A stretch of DNA of 64,000 nt from Vitellaria paradoxa (GCA_019916065.1 CM034239.1:42300663-42364662); one strand, 5' to 3'. Counted from the first letter of the stretch, positions 13,129 to 25,700 are shown. Notes: generated by a model not told the origin, from the sequence alone. Made by a program: numbers and translations.

Positions 13129-14227
13129 AATAAATGCAAGACAGAGAGTTTGGGGTGGCCATAAAATGTAGAGGCCAATTGAGAAAGAGAAAGCCTAACC
13201 TTAAGGAGTTTGGGCAAATACTATAATAGGTAGCTAGATTCTGGGTTGAAAGGATGTGAGTTGAATGAGATGAATATCTACGCCTCCCTTTGTAATATTT
13301 AATTAGAATATAGTGATATTACTCTCAATTTTTCTATGGACATAAGTGGGATCACAGAATCATGCTAAATTGCTTGCCTTGTGCTTGATTTATTTCTTTT
13401 AAGACCCAACATTTTTAACCATATTTTTTACATTCTATCCATTTTCCTATACAAGAAAATAACTATTTATCACCAATGTTTCCACTCATCCCTCCCAAAT
13501 AAAAAAAATTAATAACTTTATTTTCCTTTTCTTACCTCTTATTTGCATTAATTCTCTTCTTTTCCATTCTCTTAGTCTTTCCAAACAAAGAGCAAAGGGC
13601 AAAAAAATAATGAGACCTAAGAATACAATTGTACAACTTTAATTGGAAGTCTTGGTTGAAAGGGGTTGGTTTGGGAATATGACTTTTTTTGGGGCTAAAA
13701 TTTAATTATTTTATTATTTTTGAGCATGTTATTCGTATTTATAAAAAAATTATAAAAAATGTTTTCAAATAAAAAAATTTTCCTCCATATAAACAATTTA
13801 ACTTTTTCATCCGTTTGTAAATTTTTCTATTTTTGTTTTACAATTTTTTTTATTGTTAATGTAAAAATATATTAAAAAATTATTAAATAAAAAATTATAT
13901 AATAAAAAATTAATTTCTTGCTTCCAAATTAACCCTAACTCTCCAATTCTCATGATTCAAAAATATCCTTCGTTAAGAGTGTTTGAAGTTGTTTAAATTT
14001 ATTTAAATTTATAAAAATTATAATTTCTTAATTTATGTAATAAATAAAAAATTTAAAATTTAAAATTTAAAGGTGTGGGTAGATATTTAAAACAAAAATA
14101 CTTCAGATGAGAGTCATGAGACCATATCATTGTTATTATTATTATTTTATTTTTATTATCTCATTCAAACCCGAGCAGATCTTTGCAAATCACATTTTAA
14201 AAGACTTTTCTCAGCACTTCGTTTTTT
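10419..14227. other. Gene-free spacer, diffuse decayed sequence
   Basis: No coding region, RNA gene or intact element could be supported. 10840-13000 has more balanced base composition than the surrounding spacers and no long open frame, so it may be a very old decayed repeat. There is a (GT)n(GA)n microsatellite at about 13097-13128. 13640-13950 is an AT-rich stretch resembling the short foldback elements elsewhere in the window. Confidence 0.5.
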
Positions 14228-14275
14228 GTGTGCGAGATAACTTCTCTTTCGGCGCTGCCTGCGGTCTTCGTGGAT

Positions 14276-14280
<5 letters not shown>

Positions 14281-14308
<28 letters not shown>
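14281..14308. repeat. (CT)14 microsatellite in probable FLOE1-like 5' UTR
   Basis: There are 28 bases of pure CT about 100 bp before the ATG at 14410. CT-rich tracts are common in plant 5' leaders. Confidence 0.85.
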
Positions 14309-14310
<2 letters not shown>

Positions 14311-14409
14311 CGTCAATCACATCTCCCCTGCGACCTCGGGAAGTACTTTTCTCTCTACGGTGTTCTTCGATCGTCTTCAGACGAAGCTTCGCATTCTTGA
14401 TCTTTGGCT

Positions 14410-17400
14410 ATGGCTTCCGGATCGTCGGGCTGCAACAACTCTGGTTCGAAAGTGTACAATTTCGCCGCCGATGATATTCTCTGCTCTTACGAGGACTACG
14501 GCAACGAGGAGGCTTCTAATGGAACTCACTCTGATCCCGCCATCGGTTCCGGTCCCCCTAAGGTATTGGTCTTTTCTGCTCGACGGTAGTGTAATTTTAT
14601 GTCTAATTTTGCGATTATTCGTTAGGGTTTTGGAATACTAGAACTTGTTTGAGAATTATTGGTTGTTTGTGCTGCGAGATTTGTGCTTTTTGTTGTTTGT
14701 ACGGATTGGAGGTTGAGTGATGGAGGGATCTAGTCGATTCGGTGTGTTTCCCTATTGGACTGAGATTTTGTGGCTTTGTTTTGCATTTAATCTTACTAGG
14801 GTTTTTGGGATCTTGAATTTGTGTGTGAATTTTGAAGTTTTGGGGGTTTTGAATTTTGTTTTATGCCTCTAGTCAGTGGTTTATTTGCTACGAGGTAGTG
14901 ATGGTGTCATTTTACTGCTGAGCGGACGTTCTAGGTGATAAATGAGGATTTGAGTTTGGGGATGGGTATTTCTCCAGCTTGGTGGGTAAGAGGGAATTTG
15001 TTTGGCTGTTATAGTGATACTTGTGGATTAATGAGATCAAGTTTCTGCTGTATTTACTTGAATAGTGAATATTCTTGAAACACAATTACCATATTTCCTC
15101 TGGAGAACATGGCATTTTGAATTTCTTAGATTGCGCTCAATTGGCTTTATGATAATTACCATGTTATGGGACACTTTCCGAGGGAGTTTGAAAAGATAAA
15201 GCTTGTTACAAGTTACATATATGATGAATCTGCATAATTTGATGATTTGCATACTATGATCACACTCTTCAATTAAGTTTGTTCTTACCTGAGAATTGCT
15301 GATGTTGTTGCTAATCCCTAGAATATGATTCAATTCAATTCCACAGATGTAATGCCTGAGGTTTGCATAACACTGGTGAGCTTATTGTTGGGATTTATTG
15401 TAGAGGCAATAACTAGTGATTGCTCCATCCTTTTAAGAATACTGTAGAGTGACTTGTTAATTGCAATGGTTGAATCTTTACGGCACTCAAAATGCTGAAA
15501 ACTTGTGCTGATTCACTGGGTAAAGTAAAAAGGTCACTTATTGAGAATTGGGGTAAAAGTACTTCTTACTAAGCACATAATATGATGATTCCCTTGATTA
15601 ATCAGGCATGATTTAGGCTCATATTGGATCTTCTTTTACTAGTTATGGCCTGATCCCTGATGAATCCGTGGCATAGCCTGTGACACTCCTCCAACCTAAC
15701 ATGTCCCATTATTTTTAAATTTTTTTTAAGAGTCAAACTCTCAAAAGACACGTGTCCTTTACTTAACCCATGTAAAGCCACACTATTAAGTTTGAATGAA
15801 TGAACTTGATATCAAATAATAAAATAAAATCACAATGAATTTATACTTTTTAACCCTTCATGCTTAAATTTTTCGATTTTGAAAATTCTAAAACTCAAAC
15901 CTTCAATATATTTGTGTATAGAGCTCTCTAAGATAGATATCAGTACTTTTTGTTCACACATTTTTGCCTGTATGTATAATAAATTGATGATTTTTTTTTT
16001 TACCTTTGTAATTTAAATAACATAAATGTATTTATAATATAAAAGAATAATTTGATAGCTAATATTTTCATGTCCCGAATTTTGAAAATTTCCATGTTAG
16101 TCAGACATTAAATAATAAACAAATTATTAATATTTTCATGTATATATAAAAACATATAATTATTTATCAATGTGTTATGTGTCATGTCCCAGTTTTTTTG
16201 AAAATTGCCGTATCACCGTGTTTCAATGTGTCGCTTATGTGTCATGTCCCAATTTTTTTTTTTTTAATTGCCCTATCATCATGTTTGTTATGTGTCATGA
16301 CTCATGGTGTATCCAAGACCTGTGTTTGTGTACGTATTTCTTAGATTTTGTATACTTTGTTAGATGTCCTACACACGTGGTTGTGTCTTGCAGTATTTCT
16401 TTTAATCTCTTGTTTAAAGTGGGTATGGAGGGAATGCAGAGCAATTATGTTGAACTATGATATGGGGGTTGAAGTTGCTCCCGCTCTCTTAGCTTATTTG
16501 CTTACCTGTCCTTGAGGTAGAAGTAAAGGCTTGTGACAAATTTTGAGGCAGCTAAAGTGTTATAGTGTTAGATATGAGAAGTAACAACTTTTTTTGTGCA
16601 AGCGTAATATCAATTCTTTTTCTTTTTAGTTATTCAGTGATTTTGTTCTGTTTTGATTGCTTTGATTTCTTCCCAGATATGTTTTATCCTATCATGTCAT
16701 ATGAATCTGCATTTGCAGTAAATTTGTCAATTAGCTATGAAAATTAGTTGTTTGGTGGGGATATGGAAACCAACATGATACTCTCAAGGAATTCCAGATA
16801 GCTCTTTTGATTTTTCTGCAGAGCTGTTTTCTCATTATCATTCCAAATTACTTTGAAAAATATAATTGACTACATTTTCTGGATTCATGCCATTTTGTTT
16901 GTTTGTTTATTCAAAATTTCAAGCATCTTTTTTATGTTTCTTATTCATCATCAATTGGATTAATACGATTCATTGTTGATTAATGTTTTACTGTTACTTT
17001 CCATTTAATTTGGCAGCTTGACAATGCTATATTTTCATATTGAGCAGGAATTCCATAAAAGCAGGATGGCAAGATCATCAATGTTCCCTGCCCCTACCTA
17101 TAGTCCACCGCAAGAATCTTTTAACCAAGAAGTGATGTCTACTGTTGAAAAGACAATGAAGAAATATGCTGACAATCTCATGCGTTTTCTCGAAGGAATT
17201 AGTTCACGTCTGTCTCAGTTGGAATTGTATTGCTACAATCTCGATAAATCAATTGGAGAAATGCGTTCTGATCTAGTTCGTGATCATGGGGAGGCAGATT
17301 CAAAGCTTAAATCTCTTGAGAAGCATCTCCAAGAGGTGAACTTTCTACAAATACATTGTTATCTATCCTTTTTTTCTCTCCCCAGTCCCCCCGCTCCCTC

Positions 17401-20284
17401 TCTGATTATCCTTTCTGCTATTTTTATTTTTTTAGGTAATGCTTTTGTTCCATGTACACGTGTCAGATATGTGACACTTTGGTAAGCATCCTTACGTATG
17501 GGTATAGTATATACGACCACATGTATAATTGGACATTTACAAACATATTTAACAATTCAATTTTAGAACATAATTATGCATAAAACTTGTATTTTCATGA
17601 AATAATTCAATGGCACCTTGAAAATACCATATTATCTTTTAAAATAAGATAATTATATTTTATATATATGAATATTTTTTGTGTCCCCGTTAGGGGTGAA
17701 AACGAATTGAGCTGTTTGCGAGCTATTTGAGCTTGAGTTGAGCTCAATTCGTGACTATAATAAGCTCGAATTGAGCGTGATTTGTGGTTCATTTAGATTC
17801 GAGCTCGAGCCTAAAAAAGCTTGGCTCGAAAGTTCGTGAGTAGGCTCAATAAAATAATATATATATATATATTTATTTAATAATATTTTTATATTTTTAA
17901 TAATATTTTATTTATTATATTTTAAACTAAAACGACGTCGTTTTGGTTTAATTAAGCTATTCACGATCCAAGCTTGAGCTTAAATTTTTCTTTATTGAGC
18001 GGAGCTCAGGCCTATATAAAAGTTTGAATTGAGCTTGAGTTCGGTATGAAAAGCTTGAGCCGATCTCGAACAAGCTAAAGCTCGGCTCGATTCGGCTCGT
18101 TTCCACCTCTACTCCATGTATCCTTAAATAAGAGAATAGATGGATCTGACTATTAGATACACATCCATACCAGAGCCCATGTATCATAGGCTGATGTGTA
18201 TTGAGCCTAAGGGCATTGGTTGAAATAAATTTTGGCTCCGATAAGTCCCTTGATGGGGGTCTGTTGTGGCAATGATGCATTCATGTGTCATTAGGAAAGT
18301 GCTTCCTAGAGGTGCTAAGTGAATGCTTGTGCCCTAAAATTAGTGTTATTGAAGATAGTTAAAAATAGTTTTGTTGATGGTGTCTCTGAAATATCCGTCT
18401 GCATTTTTCAAAGTTTGGGAAAGAACTGAGCAGGGAAATGTTAGATACATGAATTAGGTTTGCAGGATACTTTGGGTTCAAGGGTGAACATTGCGGAAGC
18501 TGTATATAAAAATGATATTACAACTGCCATTTTTTGTTTTTGGATTTTTAAGTGCTTGGACAGTCTAGTAGTTTTCTGGAACTCGAAGGCACAATATGGT
18601 GGAAAATCTTTAATCTGCTTCATGTTCTGCTTTTTTCATTGGATCAAACTGATTGCCTTTTTAAGCCTTGACTGCATTATTATGATGGTGACTTGATGAA
18701 CACTGCCTGACCTGCTGCTGTATAATTCTGACATCCGCTGCACTCATCTTTGTACTTGTACTTGAGCTTTTGCTGTTTGCTTCTTTTTTCAGATACTTAA
18801 GTACATTCATCTCATACTAGTTCACTTCTGAAAGTGTTTGAAGCAGCCATAATATTCTTTCTTTGGTGTCTGCACTGCAGGTCCGTAGGTCTGTGCAGAT
18901 CCTAAGAGACAAGCAGGAACTTGCTGAAACACAGAAAGAACTTGCCAAGCTTCAGCTAGCACAGAAAGAATCCTCTTCTCCGAGCCACTCCCAACAACAC
19001 GAGGAGAGAGCTGCACTACCAGCTCCTGATCCTAAAATGACTGATAACACAGCAGACATGCGTGGCCAGCAATTTGCTCTTGCGTTGGCACATCAAGTTG
19101 CCCCACGGCCTTCACTCCCTGCCAGACCCATGGAGCAACAGCAGCCTGTGGCACCTTCTCCACCCCCTCTGCCGCAAAGTCTGAGCCAATCACAGGCATA
19201 CTATTTACCTCCTGGCCACTCCCAACAACACGAGGAGAGAGCTGGACTACCAGCTCCTGATCCCAAAATGACTGATAACACAGCAGACATGCGTGGCCAG
19301 CAATTGGCTCTTGCGTTGCCACATCAAGTTGCCCCACAGCCTTCACTCCCTGCCAGACCAATGGAGCAACAGCAGCCTGTGGCACCTCCTCCACCCCCTC
19401 TGCCACAAAGTCTGAGCCAATCACAGGCATACTATTTACCTCCTGGCCAGATTCCAAATCCACCAGCTCCAACCCAGCCATCTCAGGCTCAATATCTACC
19501 ATCCGATTCTCAATATCGAACTCCCCAAATGCAAGAGATATCTAGGTTACCGGCGCAGCAACCACAATCTCAAGTAAATCAGGCACCACAGGTCCACCCA
19601 TTACCTCAGTATCAGCAACAGTGGCCCCAGCAACTACCTCAGCAAGGAACACCACCACAGTCAGCCATGCAACCCCAGATTAGGCCACCATCAACAGTTG
19701 TTTACCCTCCTTACCTGACAAGTCAATCTGCAAATCCCTCCCCACCGGAGACACTCCCAAATAGCATGCCAATGCAAGTGCCATATTCGGGAATTTCTCA
19801 ACCGGTTGCAACCCGTGCAGAAGCAATTCCTTATGGATATGGTGGGCTGGCAAGAACAATTCAACAACAGCCTCCACCTCAACAGCTCAAGAACACTTTT
19901 GGCATACAGCCAAGCGACGGATACCCCACTTCTGCTCCCCACCCTTCACTCTCTGGGAATGCTTATATGACATATGAGGGTGACGGTGGCCGCATTCACC
20001 ACCCGCCCCAACAATCTAACTTTCCACAAGGAAGCTATCCTACAACAAGTGTTCCCCATCAAAATGCTAGTGCTAATCCTCTAGTCCGTCCACCTCAATT
20101 CATGCGCAATCACCCCTACACTGAACTGATTGATAAATTGGTGAACATGGGTTACAGGGGTGATCACATTGCAAGTGTGATTCAGAGGCTAGAGGAGAGT
20201 GGCCAGCCTGTTGATTTTAATGCAGTGCTGAACAGGTTGAATGGACATTCTTCCGGGGGTTCTCAGAGAGGATGGTCTGGGTAA
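14410..20284 (+). CDS. FLOE1: DUF1421 prion-like protein, FLOE1-type
   Basis: Three exons, join 14410-14562, 17048-17335 and 18881-20284, give about 614 residues with all junctions in phase 0 (AAG|GTATTG, GCAG|GAATTC, GAG|GTGAAC, GCAG|GTCCGT). The N-terminus MASGSSG...DDILCSYEDYG is characteristic of the family. Residues about 60-185 form a coiled-coil segment (VEKTMKKYADNLMRFLEG, VQILRDKQELAETQKELA). A long Q/P/S-rich disordered region follows, and the C-terminus is a DUF1421 UBA-like domain (HPYTELIDKLVNMGYRG...). Arabidopsis FLOE1 forms condensates in hydrating seeds and tunes germination. The Q/P/S region sets condensate properties there, so a similar role is inferred. This copy has a 77-residue tandem duplication at 18986-19447. 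Intron 2 contains a GAGCTC-rich inverted-repeat element. FLOE2 or FLOE3 type cannot be excluded. Confidence 0.87.
17691..18111. mobile_element. GAGCTC-rich hAT-like non-autonomous element in FLOE1-like intron 2
   Basis: The left end TAGGGGTGAAAACGA matches the inverted right end TAGAGGTGGAAACGA. Inside are many GAGCTCGAG and GCTTGAGC motifs that fold back on each other. The ends resemble the Ac-type CAGGGATGAAA TIR. Flanking 8-mers GTCCCCGT and CTCCATGT match at 5 of 8 positions, a possible decayed target duplication. Confidence 0.6.
18986..19447 (+). repeat. 231-bp in-frame tandem duplication in the FLOE1-like Q/P/S region
   Basis: Units 18986-19216 and 19217-19447 are each 77 codons, starting HSQQHEERA and ending AYYLPPG. 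By eye they differ at 8 of 231 bases, of which 5 change the residue (A/G, F/L, A/P, R/Q, S/P). Confidence 0.95.
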
Positions 20285-20714
20285 GCAATTATTCCGTTCC
20301 CAAATCATCAATTTTCAGCATCAAACATTGCGTGGTTTTAGTCTATCGCATGTTTAATAAAAGCTGAAGTGATTTTCAAGGTATTTTAGTATATATGTGG
20401 ATTGATAGATATCGGGATCATTGTATATTTTGTTTCCTCATTCTGAGGCTTTGAAATAGTAGTTGTGTACCGTACTTTGTTATTTGGCAAGAGCAAGATG
20501 AATTACCTTTATTTTTTTTTAATATTCTCTTGTAACCGATTGGCAATCTTATTCTCTTTTCGGTTGATCCTCTTAGGTTGTAAAATGTAAACATGAATGG
20601 TTGTTCCTCTTTATTTTTGTTTTAGATAAATGCTATTTATCAGGGGAATTAAATTGTGATAACTGAACTCGTGAGGCGGGGGTGTCATTTTGTTATATGC
20701 CTTAGTACTTACCC

Positions 20715-21060
20715 TTGAAAGTTTAGTTGTTAAAGGGGGGGGGGGGATCCAAGATGTGTAAGTACTATACCAGCATCCCATATTATGGTTGTGGAGCCCA
20801 TATTATATATATGCTCATAGGATCGTAACATTCTATTACACTCCGCAGTCCAATGTCATCCCTTGCGTCGCAGTGAATAGGAGAAATTGTGTAAATTCTG
20901 GTAACATTTGTTATATACCTTTAGAGAACTCACTTTTGAAACCTATTTATTAAAGGGGGGGGGTGTTTGATGTGTATAAACACAACATCAGTATCCTGTA
21001 TTGCTAACGATATGAGACAAATGGAGCCCATGCCACAGATGTTTATGGGATCACAACACT
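20715..21060. repeat. Diverged direct repeat around two poly-G tracts
   Basis: 20715-20830 and 20935-21060 share in order: TTAAAGGGGGGG, GATGTGTA, CCAGCATCC or TCAGTATCC, TGGAGCCCAT and GATCGTAACA or GATCACAACA. They look like two old copies of one element or an LTR fragment. Confidence 0.45.
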
Positions 21061-22525
21061 TTTCTGCTTGAGTAGCCCTTTTCTTCTTCAATGTGTCTAA
21101 TTTTTGGCTAGCTAAACATTTTCCTTCCAAATATGTTATGACCTTCAGCTTCTCTTGACGATGGTATTTAGTCGGTGCCTGTTCTTCACCCTAGCCTCAC
21201 GACCCTTCGTAGGAGAGGTAAGAAACTAAATTGTAAGTTGAATATGTCGACCTCATGACGCGCAGGAGGGGTGAAAAAAACTAAATTGTAATTTGAATAT
21301 GTTTAGTACAAAAGCAAAGTGTGAGATTGAATATTTATTCTCAAGTCGTTTTGTTTGACTGGAGTGGAATGAAAACTGTTATTATATTCATTGTCAAAGG
21401 GAATCGGGTATTTCTCAATTTGCATGTCAGCTGTAATGACCCATGAAGCCCGCAGCTTTTTTACATTCGCCGATTGCCTATCAGGCCGTTCTGACCTGTA
21501 ATTTTCATGTGTTGCCCATTACCTTCTTCAAGCGAAGCTAGGGCAATGTGTTGGGCATTTGCATCAGTTACTTTTGAAGTGTGAAATGGAGATTCACAGA
21601 CATCGTTGTACACGTTTTATTTTGGAAAATCTTTACTGCTCAAATTTAGTCACTACAATAATTTCACAAACCGGTCGATGATAAAATGAATTTCGTAAAG
21701 CTTACAACCTGAAGTTGGGTATCCCAAAAAGCGTATTTAAACTAACATTGTCTTTACCAATTGTACACCAGGGGAATAAATTTTTTTAATTGTTTTTAAT
21801 TTTTTTATCTAAAAGAAATCGTCATTAGAAATAGCATATTCACTGATAATGTTATTCCGAATGCTAACATTGAACGTGTTTAGAGTTGTATAAACTTATA
21901 AAAGTTAATATCTTGCATTTTATAGAAAATTTTAAATTTATTATTTCGTAATTCATATTTATAAAAATTTGTAAAATTTTATTTTAACTTCGAACAGTTC
22001 CATTAAAATCCTCGATTGCAAAGTAAAAATTCAGTACTTTCTTTCCATTTGTCTCTAAAACATGGCCATTTGCAATTCGTCGTACGAGACCTTTTGGTGT
22101 AGCTGTTTGAAATGAATACATTAAATTTATTTTTTATAAAGATAATTTCTTTGTAAATATGTTATTATTAATCACGATTTCTTCTTAGAAAAAATTTAAT
22201 TTCCCAAATATGCTAGTAATAACGAGCCTTTTAAATGACAAGTTGACAGCTTCTGTTTAATTTACAGGAATTTAGGTAATTTAAGTGTCATTTCATATAT
22301 CTATTTTGAATTTATTTTTATTTTATAATTTTAAAAATAAAAAAATAATAGAAAACGCATTTGATTACTTGTATTTTTAAAATTTATTTTTTGAAATAAA
22401 AAAGAAATTTACACATAAAGTACAAAATAACAAAAAATTATTTTGAACATTTTAAACTCAAGAAAATCTTAAAGAATAAAAAATGCATTTAGTTTTTTTG
22501 TTTTAAAATTTTCAAAACATAAATA

Positions 22526-22674
22526 TCTTTGGAGTGATAAAAAAATGAGATAAATTGAAATAAAATGAGATAATTTGTGAGTTCGTAATTTGTGTAATGA
22601 GGTAAAAAATAAATAACTTTCATAGATTTATAGATGTTTTCAGAATTTTTCAGCGTTTGTTAGCAAATCAAACC
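22526..22674 (+). mobile_element. Tourist-like MITE, family A copy
   Basis: It contains the family order: TTTGGAGTGATAAAAA, GAGATAAATTGA, TGTGAGTTCGTAATT, and a right end CAAATCAAACCC. The ends are slightly decayed. Confidence 0.55.
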
Positions 22675-22993
22675 CACCCAAAATATATAAGACAAAAAAT
22701 AAAAAAATAAAAATACAAACCACCACTTTATTTTTTTGATATTTGTGAAATTTCGACTTTTAAATACAAAAACCCTCTATTTTCCCGTACCCCGGCTGTT
22801 CGGTAACAACGTCGTCGTCGGTGGCGATCCTGAGCTTCCCATTTTCGTTGGAGGTCTCGATTTCTTGTTCTTGTTCTTGTTCTTCTTCTTCTTGCGAACA
22901 CCAGCAGGTAACTAAACTGTTCTCGACTGATCAGATTTTCCTTTCGTTCTTGCCTCGGGCACTCGTACATGCATATATACATACATACACACA

Positions 22994-25201
22994 ATGATTA
23001 TAAAACCTCTTTTCAATCATCGTCACCTCCACTTGCATCTTTCATCTCCTGGCCGCCGCCGTGCCTTCATCAAAGTCTTCTGTTCAGCGCCACCGGCCGC
23101 TCTTGGCGGTGCCACTGACTACCTACGGGAAGCAGAAACCCGAATAAGAACCCTATGTGAAAAACCGAACTCCCAATTCGCCGATGCGGTTTATCTTTTC
23201 GGCCAAGTTGTCGATTTGAATCTCGTCCCTTCCGGCTCCACTTGCAATTTCCTGGTTGGAGTCCTCACAAAGTCGGAGAATTACAGTTTAGCTCTCCAAA
23301 TATATAAGAGGATGAGATGTGCAGGCATTTTACCTAGTTTTCTGAGTTTGGCTGCGTTGATTGAGTGTTTTGTGCATACCCATAAGCCTGAGTTTGCTAT
23401 TGGGTTATTGGGCCTTATGGTAAAGCTTGGTTTTAGTGCTAAAGTGTACAATTTGAATGTTATATTGAAGGGCTTATGTCGAAATGGTGAGGTTGTTAAG
23501 GCAATGGAGCTCTTTCGAGAAGTGGGTAGAGATTGTATGTCACCTGATGTAGTTAGTTTTAATACCCTCATAAATGGACTATGCAAAGTAGGGAAATTGG
23601 AAGAAGCTCTGGATTTGAGAGTTGAGATGGAGGAAGCGAATTGTAGCCCAAATTTGGTTACTTATAGCACTTTAATGGATGGTCTATGTAAGAAGGGTAG
23701 AGTTGGGGAAGCTATGGACTTGTTGGAGGAAATGAGGTTGAATGGATTGGAGGCAGATGTTTTTGTGTATGGAACACTTATCAATGGTTTTTGCAATGAA
23801 GGGAATGTTATTAGAGGGAAGGAACTTTTTGATGAGATGTTGGGAAAAGGAATTCCCCCCAGTTCGGTCACATATACTGCTCTAATACACGGGCATTGTA
23901 AGATGGGGCAATGGAAAGAAGCTACAGCAGTGTTTAATTCCATGGTGGAATGTCGGATCTTTCCTGACACTTTTACATATACTGCTCTAATAGATGGTCT
24001 TTGTAAATATGGAAGGGCCACAAAAGCTTTGGAATTATTCAATCTGATGCTAGAAAAGGGTGTAGAGCCAAGCATTATAACATACAATGTTCTAGTTAGT
24101 GGACTATGTAAGAAAGTATTGGTAACTGATGCTTTTAGAATTTTGGAAATGATGATGGAGAAGGGAATGAAGCCTGACGTGGTTACTTACAACACTTTAG
24201 CTAGGGTGCTTTGTGAAAATGGGAAGGTTGATGAGGCAATGACGCTCTTTGATATGATGTTAAATGACAAAACCTTTGCTGAACCAGATAGTAGGACATT
24301 CAGTCTGCTAATCCAAGGGCTTTGCAAAGATGGTTGTCTCGACAGGGCTTTTGCGATTCATGAAAAGATGGTTGAGAATAGGAGCATAAGAGATATTATA
24401 CCTTATAATATATTGATTGGGGCTTGTCTAAAGGCAGGTAATGCTGAAAAGGCCATGGAACTTTGGAGACAGATCCTCCAATTGGGATTGGCTCCAAACT
24501 CATTTACTTACAGTGTTACAATTAATGGATTTTGCAAATTGCATATGGTTAATATTGCAAAAGGTTTCCTTATTAAAATGAGAGCTTTTGGGCTTAGCCC
24601 TACCTTGTTTGACTACAACACGTTGATAGCAGCTCTGTGCAAGGATGGCAGTTTGGAGCAAGCGAGAAGGCTGTTTCATGCAATGAGGAATACAGACTGT
24701 GAACCTGATGTTGTCTCATTTAACACAATAATCGATGGGGTTTTGAAAGCAGGGGATGTTCAATCTGCTAAAGAATTACTCTTGGATATGGATCATAGGG
24801 GTTTGGCACCTGATTCTCTGACCTTTTCCATTTTATTAAATAGGTTTTCTAAACTAGGCCAGCTGGAGGATGCTAAAAGTGTTTTTGAGAGAATGATTGC
24901 TTGTGGCTTTACTCCAAATGTCTATGCATGCGATTCTCTACTGAAGGGCTTTTATTCAATGGATGAAAAGGAAGAAATCATTAAACTGCTTCATAGAATG
25001 GCTGCTATGGGTGTTCTTCTTGACTCGGAAATAACTTCAACTATCTTGACGTGTCTTTGTCATATCTCTGAAGATTTCAATGTAATGGAGCTTTTGCCAA
25101 GTTTTCCCCAACAAACCTCAAAGGGCTTAAGCATTCCATGTAATGAATTGCTGATTAAACTCCAAAAGTCTCATCCAGAGCTTCAATTAGGTACTGATTG
25201 A
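22994..25201 (+). CDS. P-class pentatricopeptide repeat protein (organelle RNA binding)
   Basis: A single 735-residue open frame without introns, as is usual for this family. The first 40 residues are rich in Arg, His, Leu and Ser with almost no acidic residues, which suggests a mitochondrial or plastid targeting peptide. From about residue 110 to 690 there are roughly fifteen 35-residue PPR motifs, many with the signature (V/I)TYN(T/V)LI-GLCK-G...A-LF-M---G--P. No E, DYW or SMR domain follows, so this is P class: helical repeats that bind organelle RNA to stabilise, splice or translate it. The short C-terminal tail after the last repeat (SFPQQTSKGLSIPCNELL) recalls Arabidopsis At4g28010, but that assignment is from memory. 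The ATG at 22994 gives the full targeting sequence. The target RNA cannot be read from the sequence. Confidence 0.9.
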   Translation: MIIKPLFNHRHLHLHLSSPGRRRAFIKVFCSAPPAALGGATDYLREAETRIRTLCEKPNSQFADAVYLFGQVVDLNLVPSGSTCNFLVGVLTKSENYSLALQIYKRMRCAGILPSFLSLAALIECFVHTHKPEFAIGLLGLMVKLGFSAKVYNLNVILKGLCRNGEVVKAMELFREVGRDCMSPDVVSFNTLINGLCKVGKLEEALDLRVEMEEANCSPNLVTYSTLMDGLCKKGRVGEAMDLLEEMRLNGLEADVFVYGTLINGFCNEGNVIRGKELFDEMLGKGIPPSSVTYTALIHGHCKMGQWKEATAVFNSMVECRIFPDTFTYTALIDGLCKYGRATKALELFNLMLEKGVEPSIITYNVLVSGLCKKVLVTDAFRILEMMMEKGMKPDVVTYNTLARVLCENGKVDEAMTLFDMMLNDKTFAEPDSRTFSLLIQGLCKDGCLDRAFAIHEKMVENRSIRDIIPYNILIGACLKAGNAEKAMELWRQILQLGLAPNSFTYSVTINGFCKLHMVNIAKGFLIKMRAFGLSPTLFDYNTLIAALCKDGSLEQARRLFHAMRNTDCEPDVVSFNTIIDGVLKAGDVQSAKELLLDMDHRGLAPDSLTFSILLNRFSKLGQLEDAKSVFERMIACGFTPNVYACDSLLKGFYSMDEKEEIIKLLHRMAAMGVLLDSEITSTILTCLCHISEDFNVMELLPSFPQQTSKGLSIPCNELLIKLQKSHPELQLGTD

Positions 25202-25700
25202 TTTGTTTTTTCATATTTGTGTCAAGATATGCTTGGATGCCTATGCCATGCAGCTTACCCGAGTAAGTGATGTATTTTCTTTGCATTCTGCATGACTTGC
25301 ATAAGGATATGCCATTGCTTGTTTTTTCGTGAAAGGGTTTACTAATGTTGAAAAGTCTCTTTTGGAAACCAACATTTTCTGAAGCGCAATAGAGATTCTC
25401 TGCATGGTACCGCAAAGAAGTCTCTCACGAAGTCTATGGAGAAATGAATTTTATTAGTTCAATTAATTGCTCTTTCTAGATGTTGTATGGATTGCTTTTC
25501 TGAATTCTTCCCTTGCCTCTGTTCTGACTTCTTGTGCTTGTATATATCAAGAAACAATGATGAAGGGAATGGGAGCGAGGTCAATATGTAGCGTTGTAGA
25601 GTTTAGGTTTGAATGTATAATAGTTTGAGTTGGAATGTATTCTAATAAAAATCCCCCCCTCTCTCTCTCTCTCTCTCTCTTTTAAATTTTGTGCGTATGG

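Larger units (their letters stand above)
20285..22993. other. Spacer between FLOE1-like and PPR genes
   Basis: It holds the FLOE1-like 3' flank, a G12 tract near 20736 inside a diverged direct repeat, AT-rich sequence at 22260-22510 resembling the segment at 33640-33930, a MITE at 22526-22674, and a CTT-rich tract at 22866-22894 in the likely PPR 5' leader. No further gene was seen. Confidence 0.55.

Noticed and set aside
14228..14641. 137-codon frame overlapping FLOE1-like exon 1
   Set aside because: Runs through the CT microsatellite in another frame. The DDILCSYEDYG frame is the family one.
19032..19502. 156-codon open frame on the minus strand
   Set aside because: It is the antisense shadow of the duplicated Q/P/S region of the FLOE1-like gene. 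The repetitive low-complexity sense strand keeps the reverse frame open.
23662..24087. 141-codon minus-strand open frame
   Set aside because: Antisense of PPR repeats, with no independent signal.
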